From Hymenobacter sp. CRA2 (GTDB lineage: Bacteria > Bacteroidota > Bacteroidia > Cytophagales > Hymenobacteraceae), in contig NZ_MVBC01000014.1 in assembly GCF_002007105.1 (NCBI RefSeq), forward strand, positions 62,001 through 126,000: a stretch of DNA of 64,000 nt, in the 5' to 3' direction. This document shows positions 16,943-25,241 of this stretch, one piece after another (position 1 is the stretch's first letter; every line of letters starts with the position of its first letter). The notes under the pieces were generated by a model. The model saw nothing but the letters and a program-made list of their open reading frames with translations. It had not been told where the DNA came from and ran no database searches. The position numbers were made by a program, and so were the translations under genes.

Positions 16943-19167
16943 CTTCCATCCGCATCCTCGACCCCGCCTGCGGCTCCGGCAACTTCCTGTACGTGACGCT
17001 GGAACACCTCAAACGCCTGGAAGGCGAAGTACTGGCCGCTATCAACAGCTACGGGCACACCGGCCTGCTCGACCTGGGCGGCGGTACCACCGTGAGCCCG
17101 CACCAGCTGCTGGGCCTGGAGCTGAACCCGCGCGCCGCCGCCATTGCCGACGTGGTGCTGCGCATCGGCTACCTGCAGTGGCACCTGCGCACCTACGGCC
17201 CCTCCGAGCTACGGGAGCCGCTGCTGGATGAATACCAGAACATTCGCCAGCAGGACGCCGCCCTGCAGCACGGCCCGCCCGTGCCCCGCCTCGACGCCCA
17301 GGGCAACCCCGTGACGCGCTGGGACGGCACCACCAAGCCGCACCCCGTCACCGGCCAGCCCGTGCCCGATGAAAGCGCCCGGACGCCCGTGTATGACTAC
17401 CCGAATCCGCAGTCAGCCGAGTGGCCCAAAGCGGATTTTATTGTCGGCAATCCGCCGTTTGTGGGCCCGGCCCGAATGCGTGACGCACTAGGCGACGGGT
17501 ATACCGAAGCCCTGCGTAAAGCCTATAAAGGCAAAGTGCCTGATTCGGCTGACCTGGTAATGTACTGGTGGTACAATGCTGCTGCTGCCGTGCAACGAGG
17601 CGACGCCGAACGGCTGGGATTCATTACGACTAACAGCCTCAAACAAACCTTTAACCGCCGGGTAATGCAGCCTTTCTTGGAAGGCGACCCGGCCCCGCTT
17701 ACGCTCACCTTTGCTATACCTGACCATCCTTGGGTGGATAGTGCTGATGGAGCCGCTGTGCGTATTGCTATGACTGTAGCTGAACGTACTTCGAAGGCGC
17801 TAGTATTAGGCCAGTTATTGACGATAAAGACGGAAGCAGTTCCTCAAGGTGAGGAAGCTGCCGAAGTGACTTTTTCAGAACAACAAGGTCAAATTCTTCC
17901 CGACTTGTCGATCGGGGCGGCTTTGGACAGTGCCACTGCTTTAAAGGCAAATGAAGGGTTGGGCAACCGAGGTGTTCAGTTGATGGGGGCAGGTTTTATA
18001 GTTACTCCTGAGCAAGCGAAAAAAATGGGCTTGCATACTGTAGCAGGCTTGGAGAACCATATCCGGCCTTACCGTAATGGACGCGACTTAACAGATAAAC
18101 CGCGTGGAGTGATGGTTATTGATTTTTTCGGCTTAAAAGCCGAAGAAGTGTTAGCGCAATATCCGGCAGCATATCAGCATCTGCTTGAAAATGTCAAGCC
18201 TGAACGCGACCAAAACAACCGTGCTTCTTACCGGAACAATTGGTGGTTCTTTGGTGAGCCGAGGGGAAATTTCCGGCCTGCTTTGAAAGGATTATCCCGG
18301 TTTATTGCTACCGTAGAAACTGCGAAGCACAGGATCTTCCAATTCGTGAGTGCTGACGTTATGCCGGATAACAAGCTGGTTGCTATTGCGCTGGATGATG
18401 CCTTCTATTTAGGTGTTCTTTCTAGCCGTATCCATTTACTTTGGGCTAGCGGCACGGGCAGTACACTAGAGGATCGGCCTGTGTATGTAAAGAGCAAGGG
18501 GTTCGACCCGTTCCCCTTCCCCGACGCCACGCCCGAACAGCAGGCCCGCATCCGGGAGCTGGCCGAACATCTGGACGCACACCGCAAGCGCCAACAGGCG
18601 GCCCACCCCGCGCTAACGCTGACCGACCTCTACAACGTGGTGGAGAAGCTGCGCGCCGGCCAGCCCCTGAGCACCGCCAAGGAGAAAACCATCAATGAGC
18701 AGGGCCTGGCCTCCGTGGTGCTCAGCCTGCACCAGCAGCTCGACGCCGCCGTGGCCGCCGCCTACGGCTGGCCCACCGACCTGCCCGACGCCGAAATCCT
18801 GACCCGCCTGGTGCGTCTCAACCACGAACGCGCCCGCGAAGAGCAGGCCGGCCACGTGCGGTACCTGCGCCCCGCCTACCAGGCGCCGGAGCTGCAGCAG
18901 GCCACGCTGGCGCTGCCCGCCGCCCAGGCCGCTGCCGCTACGGCCGCCGCCACGGAGGCCACCGGCCCCCAGCCCTGGCCCGCCGAGCTGGCCCAGCAGA
19001 TGCAGGCCGTACGGGACGCCGTGCAGCAGGCCGGCCAGGCCCTTACGGCGGCTCAGGTAGCCACCCGCTTCAAGCGCACCAAGCCGGAGAAAGTGCAGCC
19101 GCTGCTGGATACGCTTACCGCTCTCAGCCTGCTCCGCGCCACCGCCGAGGGCGCGTACGCAGCATAA
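16882..19167 (+). pseudogene. MmeI-like restriction-modification enzyme, methyltransferase and specificity half
   Basis: This continues the 15716 gene in the -1 frame; the long open frame extends upstream to 16063 only by chance. It has the SAM-binding motif DPACGSGNF at about 16961-16987 and the adenine-N6 catalytic motif NPPF near 17450. The target-recognition region is at about 17,700-18,490, and a helical C-terminus starts after FDPFPFPDA. Two hand-counted 60-base samples in the recognition region (17761-17820, 18001-18060) are 45-47% GC, far below the flanks, suggesting an exchanged specificity domain. No good start codon with an upstream signal is evident, so the half may not be translated unless the shift is suppressed or is a sequencing error. 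Confidence 0.85.
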
Positions 19168-19181
19168 GCAAGCCCGTCCTG

Positions 19182-19387
19182 CCTGATCCGGCGTCCGCGC
19201 AGTCGAAGGGCACCCCTACCGCGCCGACGCCAGATTAGGCATTACCAACCCAGTTGTGTCCGAATACTCGTTCTGAGCTTATTAAACATCATGCGCCGTC
19301 AGGCTACCCCTCTCCCACGGAGAGGGGGCCGGGGGGTGAGGCCCAACGAAGCCCGACGACCTTCAACCGCGCGGACGCCAGATCAGG
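19182..19387. repeat. Inverted/direct repeat cluster with GC hairpin
   Basis: Part of the 417-base gene-free stretch 19168-19584. Bases 19182-19200 and 19369-19387 are inverted copies with one mismatch. A related direct copy lies at 19221-19240. Between them, 19307-19327 is a perfect 9-bp hairpin with a 3-base loop followed by a G-rich run. It looks like a worn mobile repeat rather than a gene. No promoter or ORF is convincing here. Confidence 0.65.
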
Positions 19388-19547
19388 CATGACCGTTCTG
19401 GAGCTTTCCGACACAGCCTTAATTACTTAGAATATAGCCACCCCGCGCCGCAGCCCAATAACCTCCCTCCAAGGCCGCCTGCGCCCAAAATGCGCGGATG
19501 TGCCATCAAGTACAATACTGCCACCAACGCACCTGCTGCCGAAAAGC

Positions 19548-19582
19548 AAAAAGCCCGTCCCTGCATCAGGAACGGGCTTTTC
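19548..19582 (-). terminator. Terminator of the tRNA-Ser gene
   Basis: A hairpin with AAAAGCCCGT...ACGGGCTTTT arms begins 3 bases beyond the tRNA 3' end on the minus strand, with a T-run after it. Confidence 0.85.
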
Positions 19583-19584
19583 AG

Positions 19585-19672
19585 CAGAGAGGATGGGATT
19601 CGAACCCACGATGACCTTTTGGGCCATACACACTTTCCAGGCGTGCTCCTTCGACCACTCGGACACCTCTCT
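19585..19672 (-). tRNA. tRNA-Ser, anticodon GGA
   Basis: 88 nt, read on the minus strand. The 7-bp acceptor stem pairs AGAGAGG (5') with CCTCTCT (3'), with discriminator G. The anticodon loop CTGGAAA (19634-19640) gives GGA, reading UCC and UCU. The long variable arm is typical of serine tRNAs and the T-loop GGTTCGAATCC is intact. CCA is not encoded. Confidence 0.95.
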
Positions 19673-19725
19673 AGGTAGCGGAAAGCTGCGCAAAGTAACG
19701 CGGCATTTCGCACATACGCAAGCCG

Positions 19726-20838
19726 CTAAAAGCGGATACTGGTGCCGGCGGCCTGGCTGACCGAGATTTCGCCGCGCAAGTCGCTCAGTAGCAGGCGGCG
19801 CGTGGTTTCGGCGTCGCGGCCCAAACCCAGCACGTACATGAGCTTGGTGATGGCCGCCTCGGTGGTAATGTCCTCGCCGCCGATAACGCCGAGCTCGGTA
19901 AGGTGGGCACTGGTTTCGTAGCGGCCCTGGATGACGCGTCCTTCCTCGCACTGGCTCACGTTGAGCACGTACACGCCGCGCTCGGTGGCTTCGCGCAGGC
20001 ATTGCAAAAACCACGGGCTGGTGGGGGCATTGCCCGAGCCGTAGGTTTCGAGCACGCAGCCGCGCAGGTCGGCGGCGCCGAGGATGGCGCGCACCATATG
20101 CTCGGTGATGCCCGGGAAGAGCTTGAGCACCACCACGCGGTCCTCCAGGTGCGGGTGCACGCGCAGCGGGCCGGCGGGCAACAGGCGCAGCAGGTTGTCG
20201 TCGAACTCCAGCTCGATGCCGGCGCGCGCCAGCGGCGGATAGTTCTCGCTCCTGAAGGCGGAGTAATGCTGGCTCTCCACCTTCTTGGCCCGGGTGCCGC
20301 GAATCAGTACGTCGTTGAAGAACACGCACACCTCGGGCACGCGCACGGTGCCGGCGCGGGGGTGGCGAGCCGCCGCAATTTCCAGGGCCGTGACGAGGTT
20401 GCGGCGCGCATCGGTGCGGATGCGGCCGACGGGCACCTGCGCCCCGGTGAAGATGACGGGCTTGCCCAGGTTTTCGAGCAGGTAGCTCAGGGCGGCCGCC
20501 GAGTAGGCCATGGTATCGGTGCCGTGCAGCACCACGAAGCCGTCGTAGGCATCGTAGTGCTGCTGCAGGATGGCGGCCAGCTGCAGCCACTCGGTCGGCG
20601 TCACGTTGCTGCTATCGATGGGCTCGGGCAGGCTCAGCACCGACACTTGCATGCCCAGCTGGCGCAGCTCGGGCATCTTTTTCTGAATCTGCCCAAACTT
20701 CATCGGCACCAGCTCGCCGCGCTTGTTTACGGACATGCCCACCGTGCCGCCGGTGTATATCACCAGCACCGAGGCCCGGGGCGCAGTGGCGCCCGCCGCG
20801 GCATCGACGATGACGGAGGGCTGCAGTTGTTCGGCCAC
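19726..20838 (-). CDS. ansA: Type I L-asparaginase
   Basis: 370 residues, no signal peptide, so cytoplasmic. Family motifs: the first catalytic Thr in IYTGGTVGM (about residues 27-35) and the second in VVLHGTDTMAY (about 102-112), followed by KPVIFTGAQVPVG. It hydrolyses asparagine to aspartate and ammonia. The length fits bacterial cytoplasmic type I enzymes with a short extra N-terminus. The start lies 4 bases after the tatD stop, so the two are translated as one operon from the promoter near 21690. Confidence 0.93.
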   Translation of the reverse strand: MAEQLQPSVIVDAAAGATAPRASVLVIYTGGTVGMSVNKRGELVPMKFGQIQKKMPELRQLGMQVSVLSLPEPIDSSNVTPTEWLQLAAILQQHYDAYDGFVVLHGTDTMAYSAAALSYLLENLGKPVIFTGAQVPVGRIRTDARRNLVTALEIAAARHPRAGTVRVPEVCVFFNDVLIRGTRAKKVESQHYSAFRSENYPPLARAGIELEFDDNLLRLLPAGPLRVHPHLEDRVVVLKLFPGITEHMVRAILGAADLRGCVLETYGSGNAPTSPWFLQCLREATERGVYVLNVSQCEEGRVIQGRYETSAHLTELGVIGGEDITTEAAITKLMYVLGLGRDAETTRRLLLSDLRGEISVSQAAGTSIRF

Positions 20839-20842
20839 GGCG

Positions 20843-21610
20843 CTAGAGCTTGAAGAGGTTACGGGCGTTGGTGGTCGTGGCTTCGGCCACTTCCTCCACG
20901 TCCTTCTTCAGCAGTTCGGCCACGCGGCGGGCTACCAGCGGCAGGTAGCTGGGCTCGTTGCGCTTGCCGCGGTGGGGCACCGGCGCCAGGTAGGGGCAGT
21001 CGGTTTCGAGCAGCAGGTGCTCCAGCCCAATGTGGGGCAGCACCTGATCGAGGCCGCCGTTTTTGAACGTGGCCACCCCACCAATGCCGAGCTTGAAGCC
21101 CAGCTTGATGGCGCGCTCGGCCTCCTCACGCGTGCCCGAGAAGCAGTGAAACACGCCGGTGAGCGTGCCGTCCTGGGCGGCTTCCACCAGCTCGGCGGTT
21201 TCCTGGAAAGCCTCGCGGGTGTGCAGCACGATGGGCAGCTGGTACTTTTTCGCCAAATCCAGCTGCACTTTCAGCGCTTCCTGCTGCCAGGCCAGGGTGG
21301 TTTTGTCCCAGTACAGGTCGATGCCGCACTCCCCTACTCCGGCGAAGGGGCGCTTGGTGAGCCAGTCTTCCACCCGGTACAGCTCCCGCTCGAAGTCCTT
21401 GAGCACGTGGCAGGGGTGCAGGCCCATCATGGCGAAGCAGTGCTCGGGGTGCCGCGCCTCGGTTTCCAGCATGGCGTCGATGCTGGTGTGGTCGATGTTG
21501 GGCATCAGGATGGTGCTGACGCCGGCGGCGTAGGCACGCTCAAGGGCGTCGTCGCGGTCGGGCTTGAACTGCTCGGCGTAGATGTGGGCGTGGGAATCAG
21601 TCAGAATCAC
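20843..21610 (-). CDS. tatD: TatD-family metal-dependent hydrolase (DNase)
   Basis: 255 residues. Metal-binding motif DSHAHIYAEQF at the start, then GVGECGIDLYWD, PIVLHTREAF, GVFHCFSGT and LLETDCPYLAP, all in the order of the TatD superfamily TIM barrel. These enzymes are cytoplasmic 3'-5' exonucleases and deoxyribonucleases used in DNA repair and turnover. First gene of an operon with asparaginase. Confidence 0.93.
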   Translation of the reverse strand: MILTDSHAHIYAEQFKPDRDDALERAYAAGVSTILMPNIDHTSIDAMLETEARHPEHCFAMMGLHPCHVLKDFERELYRVEDWLTKRPFAGVGECGIDLYWDKTTLAWQQEALKVQLDLAKKYQLPIVLHTREAFQETAELVEAAQDGTLTGVFHCFSGTREEAERAIKLGFKLGIGGVATFKNGGLDQVLPHIGLEHLLLETDCPYLAPVPHRGKRNEPSYLPLVARRVAELLKKDVEEVAEATTTNARNLFKL

Positions 21611-21687
21611 GGATCAGGGCGGATTAACCGGATTGCACGGATTTTAGCTCCGCTGACCTCCGGTTGTGAACGTTTGGGAGGGTACGG

Positions 21688-21695
21688 CAAAACTA
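21688..21695 (-). promoter_or_regulatory. -7 promoter element for tatD-ansA
   Basis: TAGTTTTG on the minus strand fits the Bacteroidota -7 consensus TAnnTTTG, about 78 bases before the tatD ATG. The -33 box is not obvious. Confidence 0.5.
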
Positions 21696-21750
21696 GTCAG
21701 CTGGGACGTAATGCGGCGCCGGGCAGCCTGCGGGGTGGCCCGGCCCGGCG

Positions 21751-22857
21751 CTACTCGCGGTACTGCCGGCCTTTCCACTCGAAGGGGCGGCGGCTGAACC
21801 GAAAGCCGGTGAGGCCTGCCGTGACGGCCAGCGTGTACAGCTCAAACAAGGGCAGCAAATGCAGCGGAGCCCGGCGGCCCACCTTGCCGTAGGCGCTGCC
21901 GGCCAGTAGTGCCTGCGCCAGCAGTTTGGCGCCGAGGATGCCCAGCCCCGCCGCGCCGCCCCACAGCCAGCCTGCCACCAGCAGCGCCGGGTAGAAGCCC
22001 GCGTAGTAGATCAGCCCGAGCTGAATGTGCCGCGGCAGGCCCTCCACCCCACGCAGCCAGCGCCGCCGCTGGTGCAGCAGTCCGCGCCAGGAGGGCATGG
22101 GCAGCGACTCGGCCAGCACGGCCGGCTCGAACACGTTCAGCCAGCTGTAGCCGCGGCGCAGGATGGCCTGGAACAGCTCATAGTCTTCGGTGACCGAAAA
22201 CGGCAGGGTCTCGTAGCCGCCCACGGCCTCGTAGGCGGCGCGGGTGATGAGCATGTTGTTGCCCATGGCCGTAACGGGCTGCCCGCGGTCTGATACCATC
22301 TGCACCAGAGCCAAGGACATCAGCCAGTCCAGCCCCTGCACCCGGTCGAACAGACGCGGGCCGCTCACCACCGTAAGGCCCGTGACGGTGGCCATGCCGG
22401 GCCGCAGGTGGCCCACCAGGCCCTGCACCCAGGTAGCGGGCAGGCTGATGTCGGCGTCGGTGATGAGGAAGTACTCGGTGGTAGCGGCGCGGGCCAGGTG
22501 AGCCAGCACGTTGGCTTTGCCCCGGGCCGCGCCCAGGGTATCGGTGATGGGAATGATGCGAAACGAGCCCGCGAAGCCGGCCATAGCCTCGGCGGCCACG
22601 GCCGCGGTGCGGTCGGAGCTGGCGTCGTCGCCGAGTAGCACTTCCAGGCACTCGGGCGGGTAACGGAGGGCCCGCACGCTGCGCAGGCAGCGGCCGATGG
22701 CGGCTTCTTCGTTGCGGGCCGCAATGAGGATGCTCACCCGCGGGGGCGGACTGGGCAGCGGCTGCGCCTGCGGCGCCCGGCGGCGGCTAAACAGCACCCA
22801 CGCCCCCAGCAGCAAGGCAAACCAACCGATGAAAAAGACACTCAGAACGACACTCAC
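21751..22857 (-). CDS. Membrane glycosyltransferase, family 2
   Basis: About 368 residues from a GTG at 22857; a TTG at 22893 would add 12 residues but overlap the deacetylase stop. One N-terminal membrane helix, then a GT-A fold: VSILIAARNEE, LGDDASSDRT, the metal-binding DAD in LITDADISLP, catalytic TEDYE and the Q-x-x-R-W-type HQRRRWLRG. Helices at the C-terminus. This processive-type layout suits synthesis of a surface polysaccharide. It starts 22 bases after the deacetylase stop, so the two are co-expressed. Confidence 0.88.
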   Translation of the reverse strand: MSVVLSVFFIGWFALLLGAWVLFSRRRAPQAQPLPSPPPRVSILIAARNEEAAIGRCLRSVRALRYPPECLEVLLGDDASSDRTAAVAAEAMAGFAGSFRIIPITDTLGAARGKANVLAHLARAATTEYFLITDADISLPATWVQGLVGHLRPGMATVTGLTVVSGPRLFDRVQGLDWLMSLALVQMVSDRGQPVTAMGNNMLITRAAYEAVGGYETLPFSVTEDYELFQAILRRGYSWLNVFEPAVLAESLPMPSWRGLLHQRRRWLRGVEGLPRHIQLGLIYYAGFYPALLVAGWLWGGAAGLGILGAKLLAQALLAGSAYGKVGRRAPLHLLPLFELYTLAVTAGLTGFRFSRRPFEWKGRQYRE

Positions 22858-22879
22858 GGGCAGAAGAAAAATTGGCGGC

Positions 22880-23509
22880 TCACAGCGCCCCAAATTGGTA
22901 GCCCCGCTCGGCCAGCGCCTGCAGGTAGCGCGGCAGCACGTAGCGCAGGTTGGGGCTGGCTTTCAGGCTGTCGTGGAACACCACCACGGCGCCGGGCCGG
23001 GTCAGGCGCAGGGCGTCGCGCAGGCACTGCTCGGGAGCGTAGGCGCGGTCGTAGTCGCAGGTGAGCAGGTCCCACATGACCACGCGGTAGCCGGGCTGCA
23101 AGGCGCGCTGCAGCCCCGGTGTAATGCGGCCGTAAGGCGGGCGGAAGAAACGGGGGGCACCGGGCTGCAGCTCGTCCAGGGCCTGTTGGCAGCGGGCAAT
23201 ATCCTGCAAGTACTCCTCGCGGGAGGTCGTCCAGCCGCTGAGGTGCCGGTGCGTATGGTTGGCCAGCCGATGCCCGGCGGCCAGCACCTGCCGGGCCACG
23301 GCGGCGTGCCGCTCCAGGTTTTCGCCCACGCAGAAAAATGTACCCTTAGCCTCGTATGCCGCGAGCTGCTCCAGCACCCAAGGAGTTTCTTCGGGGATGG
23401 GGCCGTCGTCGAAGGTGAGGTACACCGTGGGCTGCGCAGCGGCGGGCCCCTGCCAGATGGCGCCGGGTAGCCAGCGTTGCATAAGGCCCGGCAGGCGGTG
23501 CAGGTGCAT
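22880..23509 (-). CDS. Polysaccharide deacetylase (NodB/CE4 family)
   Basis: 209 residues, no clear signal peptide. NodB homology motifs are present: TFDDGP (motif 1, general base Asp), NHTHRHLSG (motif 2, metal His pair), RFFRPPYG (motif 3), VMWDL (motif 4) and VVFHDS (motif 5, His). CE4 enzymes remove N-acetyl groups from glycans such as peptidoglycan or exopolysaccharide. The operon with a GT2 suggests that the product of that transferase is the substrate. The upstream sequence has TACCTTCG, one mismatch from the -7 consensus. Confidence 0.9.
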   Translation of the reverse strand: MHLHRLPGLMQRWLPGAIWQGPAAAQPTVYLTFDDGPIPEETPWVLEQLAAYEAKGTFFCVGENLERHAAVARQVLAAGHRLANHTHRHLSGWTTSREEYLQDIARCQQALDELQPGAPRFFRPPYGRITPGLQRALQPGYRVVMWDLLTCDYDRAYAPEQCLRDALRLTRPGAVVVFHDSLKASPNLRYVLPRYLQALAERGYQFGAL

Positions 23510-23954
23510 GGGCAGTAGAGTTCAGATAACGAGGAAGCGCGAAGGTAAGACGGGCACCGCAGACCGGCCCGGGCGTGCTTCCGCTTATATTCGGCTCCGG
23601 CCGCCTTTCTCCCGCCGCGGCGCGGCCTGATCAATCCGCTGACGAAAAAGAGCACGTTGACTGGGCACCGCGCGGCGACTCCAAGAAGCTATTCAGGAAG
23701 TTCTTGGCACGTCATGTCGAGCTTGTCGAGACATCTCGCTAGATAGTATCCTTTTCGTCGAATGGATAAGATTACAATCAGGAGTCAGCACGCGAGAGGC
23801 CTCGACAAGCTCGACATGACGTTCTGTTTCGTTTTTCAACGAAGCACGCGAGATGGTTCGGCTGCGCTCAGCATGAGGCCCTAATTTTCGCTTTTGAGCA
23901 AAATCCAAACACGCTCTTAGGTAATAAACCTGGTTACTAATAAAGTATCCTTGT
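23510..23954. other. Intergenic region filled with repeats
   Basis: A 445-base stretch without a credible gene. Most of 23700-23920 is repeat sequence (see copy B); the remainder shows nothing I can identify. Confidence 0.6.
23709..23920. repeat. Intergenic palindromic repeat (copy B, compound)
   Basis: An arm at 23709-23740 and an inverted arm at 23784-23822 match the arms of copy A at 9507-9629. A further half-copy follows at 23842-23878. The end at 23897-23920, read on the minus strand, matches 42078-42101 in 23 of 24 bases, so these elements share a defined terminus. Confidence 0.8.
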
Positions 23955-25091
23955 TTACTTCCCAGCTACTACAGCCTCGATGCTGCCCCACAGCCGCCGG
24001 GCGCTTTCGTCCCAGCTAAACCGTTTGACGTTTTGCAGCCCTTGCTCCCGCAGTTGCGCGCGTAGGGCTTCGTCGGCGTCGAGGCGGCTTAGCGCGGCCG
24101 TCAGCTCGTCCACCGAAAAGGGGTTGGCTAGCAGCGCACCGCCGGGGCCGGCCACTTCGGGCATGGAGCTCCGATCGGAGGTCAGCACGGGGCAGCCGCT
24201 TTGCTGGGCCTCCACGATGGGGATGCCAAAGCCCTCGAAATAAGGCACGTAGGCGCAGGCACGGGCCGCGCCGTACAGCTGCACCAGCTCTTCATCCGAG
24301 ACGCGCCCGGTGAGGTGCACCGCCGCCTGGTGCTGCATCTGCTGGTACACGTCGAAGATGGGGCCGGCTTTCCAGGCCTTACGCCCCACGATAAGCAGCT
24401 GGGTGTCGGAGCTGGTCTGGGCTTTGAACTGCTCGAAAGCGCGCAGCAGATTTACCAGGTTTTTGCGCGGCTGCAGCGCCCCAACAAAGAGGATGTAGGG
24501 CCGGCCGCCGCTGAAGCGCTGCCGCACAGCGGCCTGCTCTGCATCGGGCAAGGGCTGGAAATGGGCGTCGGCGGCGTTGTACACCACATCGATGCGGGCC
24601 GGCTCGGTGCCGTAGGTCTGCACGATGTCCTGCCGCGTAGCTTCCGATACGGCCACGAGGCGCCGCGACGCCCGCACGAAGCGCGGGAAGAAAAAGTGGT
24701 AGTACTGGCGCACCAGCCAGCTCACGTCCTGCGGAAAATGCTCGAAGGCCAAATCGTGCACCACCGTCAGGCGCGGCACGCTGGTAGTGAGCGTGGTGAA
24801 GCCGTCGGTGCTCAGAAACACGGCCGGCCGGTGCCGGCGCAGCCACGCGGCTACCGCGCCCTCAAACCACGCCACAAACAAAAACGGATGGCGGGCCGGC
24901 GGCGCCAGCACGTGGGCTACCACGTTGGGCCCGAACACGTAACGCGGGTCGTAGGCCCGATCAAAGAGGAAGTGGAAAGTATGCTCCGGGTGCTGCTGCA
25001 CCAAGCGGCGCAGCGTCTCGTAGGTGAAGCGCCCAATGCCCTCGAGCTGGTCGCCGGGCAGCAGGAAGCGGGTGTTGACGGCGATATTCAA
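23955..25091 (-). CDS. Glycosyltransferase, family 4 (mannosyltransferase-like)
   Basis: 378 residues, GT-B fold. N-terminal domain with the acceptor-loop segment GIGRFTYETLRRL; C-terminal nucleotide-sugar site with LFVGALQPRKNL and the E-x7-E motif in EGFGIPIVEAQQSG. No membrane helix; probably a peripheral inner-membrane enzyme. GT4 enzymes retain the anomeric configuration and often use GDP-mannose or UDP-sugars. It lies downstream of a flippase gene in the same direction, with a 22-bp inverted repeat between them, so it should add a sugar to the repeat unit of this locus. Confidence 0.9.
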   Translation of the reverse strand: MNIAVNTRFLLPGDQLEGIGRFTYETLRRLVQQHPEHTFHFLFDRAYDPRYVFGPNVVAHVLAPPARHPFLFVAWFEGAVAAWLRRHRPAVFLSTDGFTTLTTSVPRLTVVHDLAFEHFPQDVSWLVRQYYHFFFPRFVRASRRLVAVSEATRQDIVQTYGTEPARIDVVYNAADAHFQPLPDAEQAAVRQRFSGGRPYILFVGALQPRKNLVNLLRAFEQFKAQTSSDTQLLIVGRKAWKAGPIFDVYQQMQHQAAVHLTGRVSDEELVQLYGAARACAYVPYFEGFGIPIVEAQQSGCPVLTSDRSSMPEVAGPGGALLANPFSVDELTAALSRLDADEALRAQLREQGLQNVKRFSWDESARRLWGSIEAVVAGK

Positions 25092-25171
25092 GGTGCTAAT
25101 GTGGAAAATGTGCTGATATGCTAATGGTCGGGCGCGGCGTCTTTGGCGGGCTCACTTCAGGAATAAGTATC

Positions 25172-25241
25172 TAATTAACCCAAGTTGCGGAGCGGGGCCC
25201 GAGCTAGAAGCTAAAGCTAGCTCCGCAACTTGGGTTAATTA
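25172..25241. repeat. Perfect 22-bp inverted repeat
   Basis: Arms at 25172-25193 and 25220-25241 are exact inverted copies with a 26-base loop. The right arm ends at the base just before the flippase stop codon, so in mRNA the hairpin forms right after that stop and before the GT4 gene. It may be an attenuator or partial terminator, or an inserted repeat. Confidence 0.85.

Noticed and set aside
19585-19672. tRNA-Ser as an attachment site for an island carrying the restriction gene
   Set aside because: No repeat of the tRNA 3' end was found near 15.4 kb and there is no integrase.
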